Shown: piece by piece, positions 53,382 through 62,463 of the stretch
Layout: each line of letters begins with the position of its first letter
Position numbering within the stretch: the stretch's first letter is position 1
Assembly (NCBI RefSeq): GCF_009557615.1
Contig: NZ_CP045652.1
Location: 1,116,001-1,180,000 of the forward strand
Reading direction: 5' to 3'
Length of the DNA: 64,000 nucleotides
Source: Sphingobacteruim zhuxiongii
GTDB taxonomy: Bacteria > Bacteroidota > Bacteroidia > Sphingobacteriales > Sphingobacteriaceae
The notes under the pieces: generated by a model
Told to the model about the DNA's origin: nothing
Seen by the model: the letters and a program-made list of their open reading frames with translations, nothing else
Databases searched by the model: none
Made by a program: the position numbers and the translations under genes

Positions 53382-53421
53382 AATGCAAAAGGGCTATTGA
53401 TATCAATAGCCCTTTTGCATT
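53382..53421 (-). terminator. valS terminator, 40-bp perfect palindrome
   Basis: AATGCAAAAGGGCTATTGA then TA then its exact reverse complement. It lies 15 bp past the valS stop; U-rich sequence within and after the arms fits a terminator in either direction. Confidence 0.85.
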
Positions 53422-53435
53422 CTTTTTTATTGAAA

Positions 53436-56051
53436 TTAGCCTAAGCTAACCAAACTCTCTTCCAAAATTTGGATCTTCGCCTCTGCATCGGCCTTTTTAT
53501 TCTTTTCGTTCTCTACGATTTCCGGTTTCGCATTTTGAACAAATCGTTCATTTGATAATTTCTTATCAACGGCATTTAAGAATCCTTTTAGATATTCAAT
53601 TTCTTTGCTGATACGCTCTTTCTCAGCATCCACATCAATGTTATTTTCTAACGCTACATAACACTCGTTCTTTCCTGCAAGGAAACTTACAGCGCCTGAA
53701 ACCTTATCATTAACGAAACTTAGCGTCTCTATATTTGCAAGCTTAATGATATTCTCCTTGTATTTTTCATAATCCACTTCAGCAGCATTGATTGCTAATG
53801 GAAGCGCGATTTTTGGGGAAATACCTTTCGAATTACGAATATTACGAACCTCAGAAATAATTTGTTGAACTACGCTGAAGTCTTTAATGATTTTTTCATT
53901 GTATGCCTCAGCTGTTGGAAATTCAGCGATGATAATACAATCGTTGGCTTCACGTTGTCCGAAGATTTCATCGTGCCATAGCTCTTCTGTTAAGAAAGGC
54001 ATAAAAGGATGCGCGAGTTTTAGTACCTTTTGAAATAATCTCTTTACTGTCTCTAAGGTTTCGGCTTCAATTGCAGTTTGATAAGCAGGCTTGACAAGTT
54101 CGAGATACCAGGCACAGAAATCATCCCAGATTAACTTGTAAGTCGCCATTAATGCGTCTGAAAGACGATAGTTGGCAAAGTGTTCATCAATTTCTACTAA
54201 TGCTTGATTGAAACGGCTCTCAAACCATTCTGCAGCAGTTTTCTGTGCAGACGTAGCAGGTGAATCCGTCGTCTCCCAGCCTTTTACTAAGCGGAAAGCA
54301 TTCCAAATCTTATTTGCAAAATTACGTCCTTGCTCACAATAAGATACATCGAACATTAAATCATTTCCGGCGGGCGAAGAAAGCAACATACCTACGCGAA
54401 CTCCGTCCGTTCCGTACTGCTCCATTAACTCAATCGGGTCAGGAGAATTACCTAATGATTTCGACATTTTGCGACCTAATTTATCACGCACAATACCTGT
54501 TAGGTATACATTGCGGAAAGGAGGCTTCTGTGTATAGTCATGTCCCATGATGATCATACGTGCCACCCAAAAGAATAAAATCTCTGGAGCGGTTACTAAA
54601 TCATTTGTAGGATAATAGTATTTGAATTCTTCATTCTCAGGGTTTCTTACACCGTCGAATACCGATAAAGGCCATAATCCTGAAGAGAACCAAGTATCCA
54701 ATACATCATCTTCTTGACGAATTCCTGCTGTGGATTTTCCTTGTTTCGTTAGTTCTTCAATGGCTTCCTCTTCAGTTTTGGCAACTACCCACTCATTTTT
54801 CTCGTTGAACCATGCTGGAATTCGTTGTCCCCACCATAATTGACGAGATATACACCAGTCCTTAACATTCTCCATCCAATGCTTATAGGAAGCGAAGAAT
54901 TTGTCTGGTATCAATTTGATTTCTCCGTTTTCTACGTATTCAAGTGCTGGTTTTGCGAGGTGATCCATCTTTAAGAACCATTGCATAGAAAGCTTGGGTT
55001 CGATTACAGCATCTGTACGTTCCGAGAAACCAACTTGCGATTTGTAATCTTCAATTTTCTCAATCTGTCCCGCTTCTTCTAATAAGGCAATTATTTTTTT
55101 ACGGGCAGCAAAACGATCTTCTCCAACTAATATTTGGGCTTTCTCATTTAACGTTCCGTCATCATTTAGAATGTCGATGACTTCTAAATTATGTTTCTGT
55201 CCCAACTCGTAGTCATTTAAGTCGTGGGCAGGTGTCACTTTCAAACAGCCTGTACCAAACTCCATTTCTACATATTCGTCTTGGATTACTGGAATCTCGC
55301 GGTTCACTAAAGGAACTAAAACCGATTTTCCTTGTAAATGCTTATATCGTTCATCCAACGGGTTAATACAGATCGCTGTATCAGCCATAATCGTCTCCGG
55401 ACGAGTAGTCGCTATGATAATATATTCTTTACTGTCTTTTACATGATATCGAACGTAGTAAAGCTTTTGATTCACTTCCTTACGAATTACTTCTTCGTCA
55501 GACAATGCCGTTTTGCCTTGAGGGTCCCAGTTCACCATACGAACGCCTCGGTAGATGTAACCCTCTTTGTAAAACTTAATAAACGTGTCGATTACTGCTT
55601 CGGAAAGGTCGGGATCCATAGTGAATTTCGTGCGATCCCAATCGCATGATGCGCCAAGCTTTTCTAACTGTTTTAAAATAATGCCGCCGTATTTTTCTTT
55701 CCATTCCCAAGCGTATTTTAAAAACTCTTCGCGTGTAATGGATTTCTTATCGATTCCTTTTTCCTTTAGCATAGCGACGACTTTAGCCTCCGTAGCAATC
55801 GAGGCATGGTCGGTCCCAGGAACCCAACATGCGTTTTTACCCTGCATACGTGCACGGCGAATTAATACATCTTGAATCGTGTTATTCAACATGTGACCCA
55901 TGTGCAATACTCCAGTTACGTTTGGTGGGGGCATTACAATGGTATAGGGCTCTCTTTCGTCCGGTACTGAACGGAAAAAACCATTTTCCATCCAATAAGA
56001 ATACCATTTGTCTTCTGCTTCTCTAGGATTGTACGTTTTTGCTATGCTCAT
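53436..56051 (-). CDS. valS: Valyl-tRNA synthetase
   Basis: An 871-residue class I synthetase charging tRNA-Val. The HIGH motif is PPPNVTGVLHMGHML, the KMSKS motif is GRKMSKSLGN, and a CP1 editing domain (VRYHVKDSKEYIIIATTRPETIMADTAICINP) hydrolyses mischarged Thr-tRNA. A C-terminal tRNA-binding arm with coiled coil (AEKERISKEIEYLKGFLNAVDKKLS) ends the protein. Length is usual for the compact Bacteroidota form. It has its own promoter and terminator. Confidence 0.97.
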   Translation of the reverse strand: MSIAKTYNPREAEDKWYSYWMENGFFRSVPDEREPYTIVMPPPNVTGVLHMGHMLNNTIQDVLIRRARMQGKNACWVPGTDHASIATEAKVVAMLKEKGIDKKSITREEFLKYAWEWKEKYGGIILKQLEKLGASCDWDRTKFTMDPDLSEAVIDTFIKFYKEGYIYRGVRMVNWDPQGKTALSDEEVIRKEVNQKLYYVRYHVKDSKEYIIIATTRPETIMADTAICINPLDERYKHLQGKSVLVPLVNREIPVIQDEYVEMEFGTGCLKVTPAHDLNDYELGQKHNLEVIDILNDDGTLNEKAQILVGEDRFAARKKIIALLEEAGQIEKIEDYKSQVGFSERTDAVIEPKLSMQWFLKMDHLAKPALEYVENGEIKLIPDKFFASYKHWMENVKDWCISRQLWWGQRIPAWFNEKNEWVVAKTEEEAIEELTKQGKSTAGIRQEDDVLDTWFSSGLWPLSVFDGVRNPENEEFKYYYPTNDLVTAPEILFFWVARMIIMGHDYTQKPPFRNVYLTGIVRDKLGRKMSKSLGNSPDPIELMEQYGTDGVRVGMLLSSPAGNDLMFDVSYCEQGRNFANKIWNAFRLVKGWETTDSPATSAQKTAAEWFESRFNQALVEIDEHFANYRLSDALMATYKLIWDDFCAWYLELVKPAYQTAIEAETLETVKRLFQKVLKLAHPFMPFLTEELWHDEIFGQREANDCIIIAEFPTAEAYNEKIIKDFSVVQQIISEVRNIRNSKGISPKIALPLAINAAEVDYEKYKENIIKLANIETLSFVNDKVSGAVSFLAGKNECYVALENNIDVDAEKERISKEIEYLKGFLNAVDKKLSNERFVQNAKPEIVENEKNKKADAEAKIQILEESLVSLG

Positions 56052-56082
56052 TATCTAATTATAAATAATCTAAAAAGGAGTA

Positions 56083-56090
56083 CAAAAATA
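56083..56090 (-). promoter_or_regulatory. -7 element of the valS promoter
   Basis: On the minus strand TATTTTTG (56090-56083) matches TAnnTTTG, 31 nt before the ATG. The -33 position shows only a partial match. Confidence 0.45.
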
Positions 56091-56196
56091 CGGATTTAAC
56101 CGCTTATTTCCCATTATGTGAACGCAAATAAATACGGATAGATTAATTTAAAGTATAAAATTTGTTAAGAAAATATTTACACTGCTGAATTAAATG

Positions 56197-56204
56197 TAAA
56201 TTTG
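56197..56204 (+). promoter_or_regulatory. -7 element candidate for the LTA-synthase-like pair
   Basis: TAAATTTG matches TAnnTTTG, 23 nt before the first gene. No TTTG at the -33 distance. Confidence 0.4.
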
Positions 56205-56227
56205 CGCGTTTAGCGTATAACTTTCAC

Positions 56228-58108
56228 ATGCAAGATGTTGTAAATGAGCTTAAAGCCTTTGTTCGTTATTTTGGTTTTTGGCTACTAATTTGTTTTATAG
56301 ACCGTCTAATTTTTATCAGCAGTTTTTATGAGAAAATTGGAGGTTCGAAGATAAAGGAGATTTTAAGGATGTTTTATCACGGTTTGAGTCTCGATTTCTC
56401 AACCGTCGCTTATATTAGCGCACTTCCTTTTGTTATTTATAGTTTGGTATCGTTCATTCCAAAATGGAAAATCGGTAGAAAATGGCTCGATATATACACA
56501 TTGGTGTTAATAGTTGTCTTTTTTGTCGTTTCGTTTATCAATGTGAATGTCTACCGTGAATGGGGAGATAAGATTTCTAAACGTGCGATAGATGCATTTT
56601 TTGCATCCCCCTCGGGAGCAGTGGCATCAGCTGAATCAACGCCTATATTTTTTCCAATATTGGGAATGATTGTCGGCATTGTTCTGTTTTATTATATCTA
56701 CAAAAGACTGTTTAAGGAGGTACATTTCGGACATATCAAGTCGAAATGGGGGTTGATTTTCCGATTGCTTATCGGTGCTGCCATTATTTTTACTTTCATC
56801 CGTGGTGGGTATGGTAGAGCAACATTAAACCCAAGTAAGGCATACTATTCGGAAGAGGCATTTAATAACCATGCTGCCGTTAGTACACAATGGGCTTTAC
56901 TGCGCGACTATTTTAAAAGTAGCACACTCAAGAAGTCGCCCTATAATTACTTCCCTGAATCGGAGGACCTCTCAAACTATATTAAACCGGCGATTGCAAA
57001 TAATCCAGATTCTGCCATCAATGTGTTAACCACACAAAGACCCAATATTGTATTAGTACTGTTAGAAGGTTTTGTTGGCGATTTGGTGGAATCGATGGGC
57101 GGGGAGAAGGGTATTACACCGCATATGGAATCCTTTATCAAGGAAGGTGTTTTCTTTGATAAAATTTATTCTGCCTCCGATCGATCGGACAAAGGGGTTA
57201 TTGGAACGTTCAGTGCGTTTCCTGCGCAAGGACCGGAAAGCGTTATTAAGTATATCGCTAAACATGAAAATATGTATGCCTTCATGCAAGAATTGGATTC
57301 TGCAGGTTATCATAATTCATTCTACCATGGCGGTCAAAGTGAATTCTATAATGTAAAGTCCTATATGTTAACTCACGGAGTTGAGCGTGTTGTTGATAAT
57401 GCTAACTTTTCGCCGGCAGAAGAACGGGTATCTTGGGGCGTGACTGATGAAGTGGTCTTGAATCGTATGATTAAAGATCTTCGAAAGGAAGAGACGCCAT
57501 TTTATTCCAGTATTTTTACGCTGGTTAATCATGAACCATTCCAGCTTAAGGGGAACTATAAATTTGGCTCAGATAATAACGCGAATAAATTTAGAAGTAC
57601 CGCCTATTATACTGATTCCGTGTTGTATGATTTTGTGGAGAAAGCGAAGAAAGAAGCTTGGTATAAAAACACCCTTTTTATTTTTATCGCTGATCATGGT
57701 CACCGACTTCCTGCTGAGAAATATGAGATATCACACCCTAACCGATTCCATATTCCCCTTCTTCTATTTGGGGAAGTTTTAAAGCCTGAATTCATAGGTA
57801 AGAAAATATCAAGAATTGGAAATCAAACTGATCTAGCGACGACCTTATTACATCAATTAGGCTTACCAACAGAACATTTTCATTGGAGCCGTGATTTGTT
57901 TAATCCAACAACGCCGCAAGTTGCGTTTTATAACTCCAAAGATGCTTTTGGTATTATCACACCGGAGCAAAGCATTTCCTTTGATAATGTTGGAAAAGTA
58001 ATCAATTATCAGGCGACGAAAGATTATCCAACAGCAAAGAACGATAGCCTTCTCAATGTTGCGAAAGCTTATTATCAGACTGTATACAAAGAGTTTTTAA
58101 AGTACTAA
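56228..58108 (+). CDS. LTA synthase-like membrane sulfatase-fold transferase (first of a pair)
   Basis: A 626-residue protein: about five N-terminal membrane helices (~15-210) and a C-terminal alkaline-phosphatase/sulfatase domain (~270-600) facing the periplasm. Seen: RPNIVLVLLEGFVGDLVESMGG (metal-binding Glu), the nucleophile region SASDRSDKGVIGTFSAFPAQ, FYHGGQSEFYN and IADHGHRLP. In this branch Ser rather than Thr may act as nucleophile. Gram-positive LTA synthases polymerise glycerol phosphate; a Gram-negative host suggests transfer of a phospho-group to a glycolipid or glycan instead. The paralogue follows after one base. Confidence 0.88.
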   Translation: MQDVVNELKAFVRYFGFWLLICFIDRLIFISSFYEKIGGSKIKEILRMFYHGLSLDFSTVAYISALPFVIYSLVSFIPKWKIGRKWLDIYTLVLIVVFFVVSFINVNVYREWGDKISKRAIDAFFASPSGAVASAESTPIFFPILGMIVGIVLFYYIYKRLFKEVHFGHIKSKWGLIFRLLIGAAIIFTFIRGGYGRATLNPSKAYYSEEAFNNHAAVSTQWALLRDYFKSSTLKKSPYNYFPESEDLSNYIKPAIANNPDSAINVLTTQRPNIVLVLLEGFVGDLVESMGGEKGITPHMESFIKEGVFFDKIYSASDRSDKGVIGTFSAFPAQGPESVIKYIAKHENMYAFMQELDSAGYHNSFYHGGQSEFYNVKSYMLTHGVERVVDNANFSPAEERVSWGVTDEVVLNRMIKDLRKEETPFYSSIFTLVNHEPFQLKGNYKFGSDNNANKFRSTAYYTDSVLYDFVEKAKKEAWYKNTLFIFIADHGHRLPAEKYEISHPNRFHIPLLLFGEVLKPEFIGKKISRIGNQTDLATTLLHQLGLPTEHFHWSRDLFNPTTPQVAFYNSKDAFGIITPEQSISFDNVGKVINYQATKDYPTAKNDSLLNVAKAYYQTVYKEFLKY

Positions 58109-58109
58109 T

Positions 58110-60044
58110 ATGAAGGGGGAAATATTACTTAAAGGTTGGTTTGCACCCTATTTAGCAATAATCATTCGCTTTGTCCTTATGCTGTTTGTGTACCAGATCC
58201 TACGCGTTGGATTTTATGCTTACAACGTGGATCAATTTCCGCATGTGACTTTCGCAGAAATGTTAAATATGATGCTTGGCGGATTGAAATTCGATATTGC
58301 TGCCTTATTTTATTTGAACAGTCTTTATATTTTAATGATGGGCATTCCATTGCCTTTCAAATCTGATCCTTTGTATCAGAAAGTTGCCAAGTGGATTTTT
58401 ATCAGTACAAATAGTATCGGAATAGGTTTAAATCTGATTGACTTTGCATACTATCCCTTTACCTTAAAGCGCACGACAGGAACTGTATTTGGTCAGTTCG
58501 CTAATGAAGAAAACTTGTTTAAGTTGACCGGTGATTTCTTAATGGATTACTGGTACCTACTACTAGAATTTGTTGTTATTATTTGGTTATTGATCAAGAT
58601 TTATGATCTTGTGCGAATAGAATACAAGCGATTCAGCGGCTGGATGTTTTACCTCGTTCAACTCATTTGCTTGCTCTTCGTCGCTTTCTTATTCGTAGGC
58701 GGAGTTCGTGGCGGCTGGGCGCATAGTACACGTCCAATTACACTGAGCAATGCTGGAGATTATGTGAAATCACCGGAAGAGATGAATATCGTTTTAAATA
58801 CGCCATTCTCTGTATTGAAAACCTTGAAGGCAGTCGCGCTGAAAGAAAAGCATTTTTTTGATGATCAAGAATTGCAAGCCATATATCCTGTTATTCATCA
58901 ACCTGTAGACTCCGCAAAATTTAAACCTCTAAATGTCGTATTCCTAATTATGGAGAGTTTTGGTAAGGAGCATATCGGCTTTTTCAATAAGAATCTTGAC
59001 GGTGGCACTTATAAAGGTTATACACCCTTTTTAGATTCATTAATAACGCAATCTTATACGTTTACGCGGTCCTACGCCAATGGAAGAAAATCTATTGACG
59101 CTCTTCCATCCGTTATTACTGGAATTCCTTCTATCGCTGAGCCGTTCGTGCTGTCAATTTATTCGGGAAATAAAACGACCAGTATAGCTAAGTTATTAGG
59201 CGATAAAGGGTATGAAACGGCGTTTTTCCATGGAGCTCCCAATGGTAGCATGGGTTTTTCTGCCTATATGCAGTTGGCAGGGATAAAAAACTACTATGGA
59301 AAGAATGAGTATAACAACGACGCTGATTTCGATGGTATTTGGGGAATTTGGGATGAACCATTCATGCAATTTATGGCGAATAAAATGAATACGTTCAAGC
59401 AACCTTTTTTCAGTAGCTTCTTTTCGTTGAGTTCGCATCATCCGTTCAAAGTTCCCGAACAATACGCTGGCAAGTTTCCAAAAGGAAAGTTACCTCTACA
59501 TGAGCCGATTGGTTATGCAGATCATGCGTTGAGATCATTCTTCCAAACGGCTGCAAAAAGTGATTGGTACAATAATACTCTATTCGTTATTGTCGCAGAC
59601 CATGCGAGCATGATTCATTTTCCGGAATACAATACGACTCCCAATTTCTTTGCAATCCCTATTATTTTTTACTATCCAGGAGGACAGCTAAAGGGTTTGT
59701 CGGATAAATTAGTTCAGCAGATAGATATTATGCCAACTGTTTTGAATTATCTTCAATATGATAAACCATATTTCGCTTTTGGTTCTGATGCTTTTGATCC
59801 AAGAAGGGACAATTTTTTAGTAAGCAATATTGGGGGAAGCTATAATTTCTTTATGGGCGATTACTTTATGACTTTCGATAATGAACGCGTAAGCTCTCTT
59901 CACAATTTAAAAGTAGACCCTAAATTGTCTAAGGATTTAGTGAAAGAAGAACCTGTTATAGCAGATTCCTTAAAAAAGCATTTAGAGGCCTTTATACAGC
60001 AGTACAATAATCGGATGATACATAATCAGCTTGTGGCTGAATAA
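58110..60044 (+). CDS. LTA synthase-like membrane sulfatase-fold transferase (second of a pair)
   Basis: A 644-residue paralogue of the preceding gene with the same layout: five membrane helices (~10-205), then a sulfatase-fold domain. Motifs: LNVVFLIMESFGKEHIGFF, SYANGRKSIDALPSVITGIPS (nucleophile Ser region), FFHGAPNGSMGF, SSHHPFKVPEQY and VIVADHASMIHFPEY. It starts one base after the first copy stops, so the two are co-translated and may act together or in sequence on the same envelope lipid or glycan. It ends 6 bp before a convergent barrel gene, without a clear terminator between. Confidence 0.88.
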   Translation: MKGEILLKGWFAPYLAIIIRFVLMLFVYQILRVGFYAYNVDQFPHVTFAEMLNMMLGGLKFDIAALFYLNSLYILMMGIPLPFKSDPLYQKVAKWIFISTNSIGIGLNLIDFAYYPFTLKRTTGTVFGQFANEENLFKLTGDFLMDYWYLLLEFVVIIWLLIKIYDLVRIEYKRFSGWMFYLVQLICLLFVAFLFVGGVRGGWAHSTRPITLSNAGDYVKSPEEMNIVLNTPFSVLKTLKAVALKEKHFFDDQELQAIYPVIHQPVDSAKFKPLNVVFLIMESFGKEHIGFFNKNLDGGTYKGYTPFLDSLITQSYTFTRSYANGRKSIDALPSVITGIPSIAEPFVLSIYSGNKTTSIAKLLGDKGYETAFFHGAPNGSMGFSAYMQLAGIKNYYGKNEYNNDADFDGIWGIWDEPFMQFMANKMNTFKQPFFSSFFSLSSHHPFKVPEQYAGKFPKGKLPLHEPIGYADHALRSFFQTAAKSDWYNNTLFVIVADHASMIHFPEYNTTPNFFAIPIIFYYPGGQLKGLSDKLVQQIDIMPTVLNYLQYDKPYFAFGSDAFDPRRDNFLVSNIGGSYNFFMGDYFMTFDNERVSSLHNLKVDPKLSKDLVKEEPVIADSLKKHLEAFIQQYNNRMIHNQLVAE

Positions 60045-60050
60045 GCGCTT

Positions 60051-61067
60051 CTAGTTCTTTATTTTACCTCCAAATCGATAGCGTAGCGTAAACTGTTGTT
60101 GATTGTCAATTTGTCCGGGGGAGAAGTGGAATGAGGCGGTAAATTTACCTTCAATCTTGTCTGATTTAAAAGGCATCCAACCTAAATCTAGTCGATTATA
60201 TCGATCACGATGATAGAAAGAATCGCCATTTGGAAGGTTCATCGCATCTCCTAAATATAAGGTGTTTGCTAGGAAGAATCGTTTGTAACCTAAATGAATA
60301 TTTGCGATAAATCCAGCACCTTTGTTTTCATAGGTAGAGCGCAAACGATCGTATCCTAATGCAGCGCCTGCATCAATCGTTAATGAATCTAAGAATGTTT
60401 TATGGCTCAAGTCAGCGCCTAGTCTCAACATGAGGATCGCATTATCTTGTATATGCTCGCTAATACTATCATTGCTAGTCAACGCATTGTGATATAGTAA
60501 TCCGTCATTTGCAATATAGAAGTTACCCATTCTGTATTTTCCAGAAATACCTGCAACAAATTGCTCTCGATGCGTATAACTTTGTTTACTCATCCAATCG
60601 ATATAAACTGCCTGTTCGAAATTGCTGTTTTTGTATTGGAAGTACATTCCTTCAACATTCGGGCGATCATACATTAATGTATCCGCCAATACTATTTTTG
60701 GGATATTCTTAAATCGTTCGTAACGAGGGATATAACCAATTGCGAAATCTATGTTATCGGTGTTGTAATTATAATAAGCAATAGGTTTGACGCGAACTTT
60801 ATTATCAGCATGGGTCCCAAACTCTTGATTGACATGCACGCCACCGTAAAGTCGATGATTGTCCTCTAACTGAAAGTATAGATGGGGAGATATTGTAGCA
60901 CCAAAGAATGTTTTGGGAATCGTATAGGGGGCTTTGTATTCGCGATTGTCAGCATATCCTAAGAAATCAATGCCATAGCCTACTTGTTGAGCGGCGCTAT
61001 AATGTACTGTACCTAGAAAGAAAATGAAGAGTAGATAGCGTAGAATTTGGTCTTTCTTATATAACAT
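60051..61067 (-). CDS. Putative outer-membrane beta-barrel protein, unknown family
   Basis: A 338-residue protein with a signal peptide (YLLFIFFLGTVHYSAAQ, cut near residue 27) and a series of alternating strands rich in Tyr/Phe (YFQLEDNHRLYGGVHVN, NIDFAIGYIPRYERF, FTLRYRFGGKI), which indicates an outer-membrane barrel. I cannot name the family. It is convergent with the LTA-synthase-like pair and is followed upstream (minus strand) by the sucB terminator, so it probably has its own promoter. Confidence 0.75.
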   Translation of the reverse strand: MLYKKDQILRYLLFIFFLGTVHYSAAQQVGYGIDFLGYADNREYKAPYTIPKTFFGATISPHLYFQLEDNHRLYGGVHVNQEFGTHADNKVRVKPIAYYNYNTDNIDFAIGYIPRYERFKNIPKIVLADTLMYDRPNVEGMYFQYKNSNFEQAVYIDWMSKQSYTHREQFVAGISGKYRMGNFYIANDGLLYHNALTSNDSISEHIQDNAILMLRLGADLSHKTFLDSLTIDAGAALGYDRLRSTYENKGAGFIANIHLGYKRFFLANTLYLGDAMNLPNGDSFYHRDRYNRLDLGWMPFKSDKIEGKFTASFHFSPGQIDNQQQFTLRYRFGGKIKN

Positions 61068-61110
61068 GTTCGGAGATAAAAATACCTATGTAATCTTACA
61101 AATATAAAAG

Positions 61111-61142
61111 AAAAGGTCGTTAGAACAATCTAACGACCTTTT
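61111..61142 (-). terminator. Terminator after sucB
   Basis: A 14-bp stem AAAAGGTCGTTAGA (61111-61124) / TCTAACGACCTTTT (61129-61142) with an ACAA loop; T runs on both strands. Confidence 0.9.
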
Positions 61143-61161
61143 AATATCATGTTACTAATGA

Positions 61162-62397
61162 TTATACTTCTAATAATAATCTAGCAGGATCTTCTAATAG
61201 TTGTTTAACACGAACTAAGAAGCTTACAGACTCACGACCGTCAATAATACGGTGATCGTATGATAATGCAATATACATCATCGGACGGATTACTACTTGA
61301 CCATTTTCAGCAATAGGACGTTGAACGATGTTGTGCATACCTAAAATCGCTGATTGAGGAGCATTAATAATTGGAGTTGACATCATCGATCCAAACACAC
61401 CACCGTTTGTGATTGTGAATGTACCACCCGTCATTTCTTCAAGTGTTAATTTGTTATCGCGAGCTTTACCAGCTAATTCAGCAATTGCTTTTTCAATTTG
61501 GTAAAGAGCCATAGCGTCAGCGTTTCTAATAATTGGAACAACCAATCCTTTAGGTGCAGAAACAGCGATTGAAATGTCAGCGAAGTCAGAGTATACGATT
61601 TCATTATCTTCGATACGTGCGTTTACTGCTGGCCATTCTTTTAAAGCGGTTGTAACGGCTTTCGTGAAGAAAGACATGAAACCTAGTCCAATACCGTGTT
61701 TTTCTTTGAATGTATCTTTGTATTTCGCTCTTAGATCCATGATAGGTTGCATGTTTACTTCGTTGAACGTAGTTAACATTGCAGTTTCATTTTTCACGGC
61801 TACTAAGCGTTTTGCGATAGTTTTACGTAATGAGCTCATTTTCTCACGACGTTCGTTTCTCGCGCCCGCAACTACAGGTGCAGCAGCAGGAGCAGGGCTA
61901 GCCGCCGGTTTTGCAGCAGCTTTAGGAGCAGCAGAAACTTGTGCTTTTTCAGCATCTTCTTTTGTGATTCTACCGTCTTTACCTGTACCTTTTATGGTTG
62001 AAGGATCGATTCCTTTTTCTCTTAAAATCTTAGCAGCAGCAGGAGAAGCAGTACCAGCAGCATAAGTCTCTGGACTTTCGTCTTCTTCAGCTTTTGCAGC
62101 AGCAGGAGCAGCTTCTTTAGCAGGAGCATCTTCTTTCTTCTCGCCAGATCCAGCAGGAGCACTTCCCTCTTCAATTGTACAAACGACAGCACCGATTTCT
62201 AAAGTGTCGCCTTCTTGTGCAATAATACGTAAGATACCAGCTTTCTCTGCAGGTAGTTCAAAAGTAGCCTTATCTGATTCCAATTCGGCGATATTCTCGT
62301 CCATCTCGACGTAATCACCATCTTGTTTTAGCCATTGGGCCAAAGTCACTTCCGTAATTGACTCTCCAACTGTAGGGACTTTAATTTCTAAGCTCAT
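61162..62397 (-). CDS. sucB: 2-oxoglutarate dehydrogenase E2 (dihydrolipoyl succinyltransferase)
   Basis: A 411-residue E2. Residues 1-~77 form a lipoyl domain with the lipoylated Lys in ESDKATFEL. An Ala/Glu/Pro-rich linker leads to a peripheral-subunit-binding domain (~115-152, [28 protein letters not shown]), a second Ala/Pro linker and a catalytic domain (~180-411) with the active-site DHRIIDG. It transfers succinyl from lipoate to CoA in the TCA cycle. sucA is directly upstream; the E3 gene is not in the window. Confidence 0.95.
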   Translation of the reverse strand: MSLEIKVPTVGESITEVTLAQWLKQDGDYVEMDENIAELESDKATFELPAEKAGILRIIAQEGDTLEIGAVVCTIEEGSAPAGSGEKKEDAPAKEAAPAAAKAEEDESPETYAAGTASPAAAKILREKGIDPSTIKGTGKDGRITKEDAEKAQVSAAPKAAAKPAASPAPAAAPVVAGARNERREKMSSLRKTIAKRLVAVKNETAMLTTFNEVNMQPIMDLRAKYKDTFKEKHGIGLGFMSFFTKAVTTALKEWPAVNARIEDNEIVYSDFADISIAVSAPKGLVVPIIRNADAMALYQIEKAIAELAGKARDNKLTLEEMTGGTFTITNGGVFGSMMSTPIINAPQSAILGMHNIVQRPIAENGQVVIRPMMYIALSYDHRIIDGRESVSFLVRVKQLLEDPARLLLEV

Positions 62398-62412
62398 ATA
62401 GTTATTTTTTTA

Positions 62413-62452
62413 AACCAGCCGTTGTACACTCTTAAAGATACAACGGCTGGTT
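62413..62452 (-). repeat. Stem-loop between sucA and sucB
   Basis: A perfect 14-bp stem AACCAGCCGTTGTA (62413-62426) / TACAACGGCTGGTT (62439-62452) with a 12-nt loop. On the minus strand only three U residues follow, so it is a poor terminator. It could stabilise sucA mRNA or reduce sucB level. Confidence 0.65.
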
Positions 62453-62463
62453 AAATAAATTGT

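Noticed and set aside
61574..62065. 163-codon open frame antisense to sucB
   Set aside because: A shadow of the Ala/Pro/Lys-rich linker of sucB; the apparent Ala/Gly-rich stretch is the complement of the linker codons.
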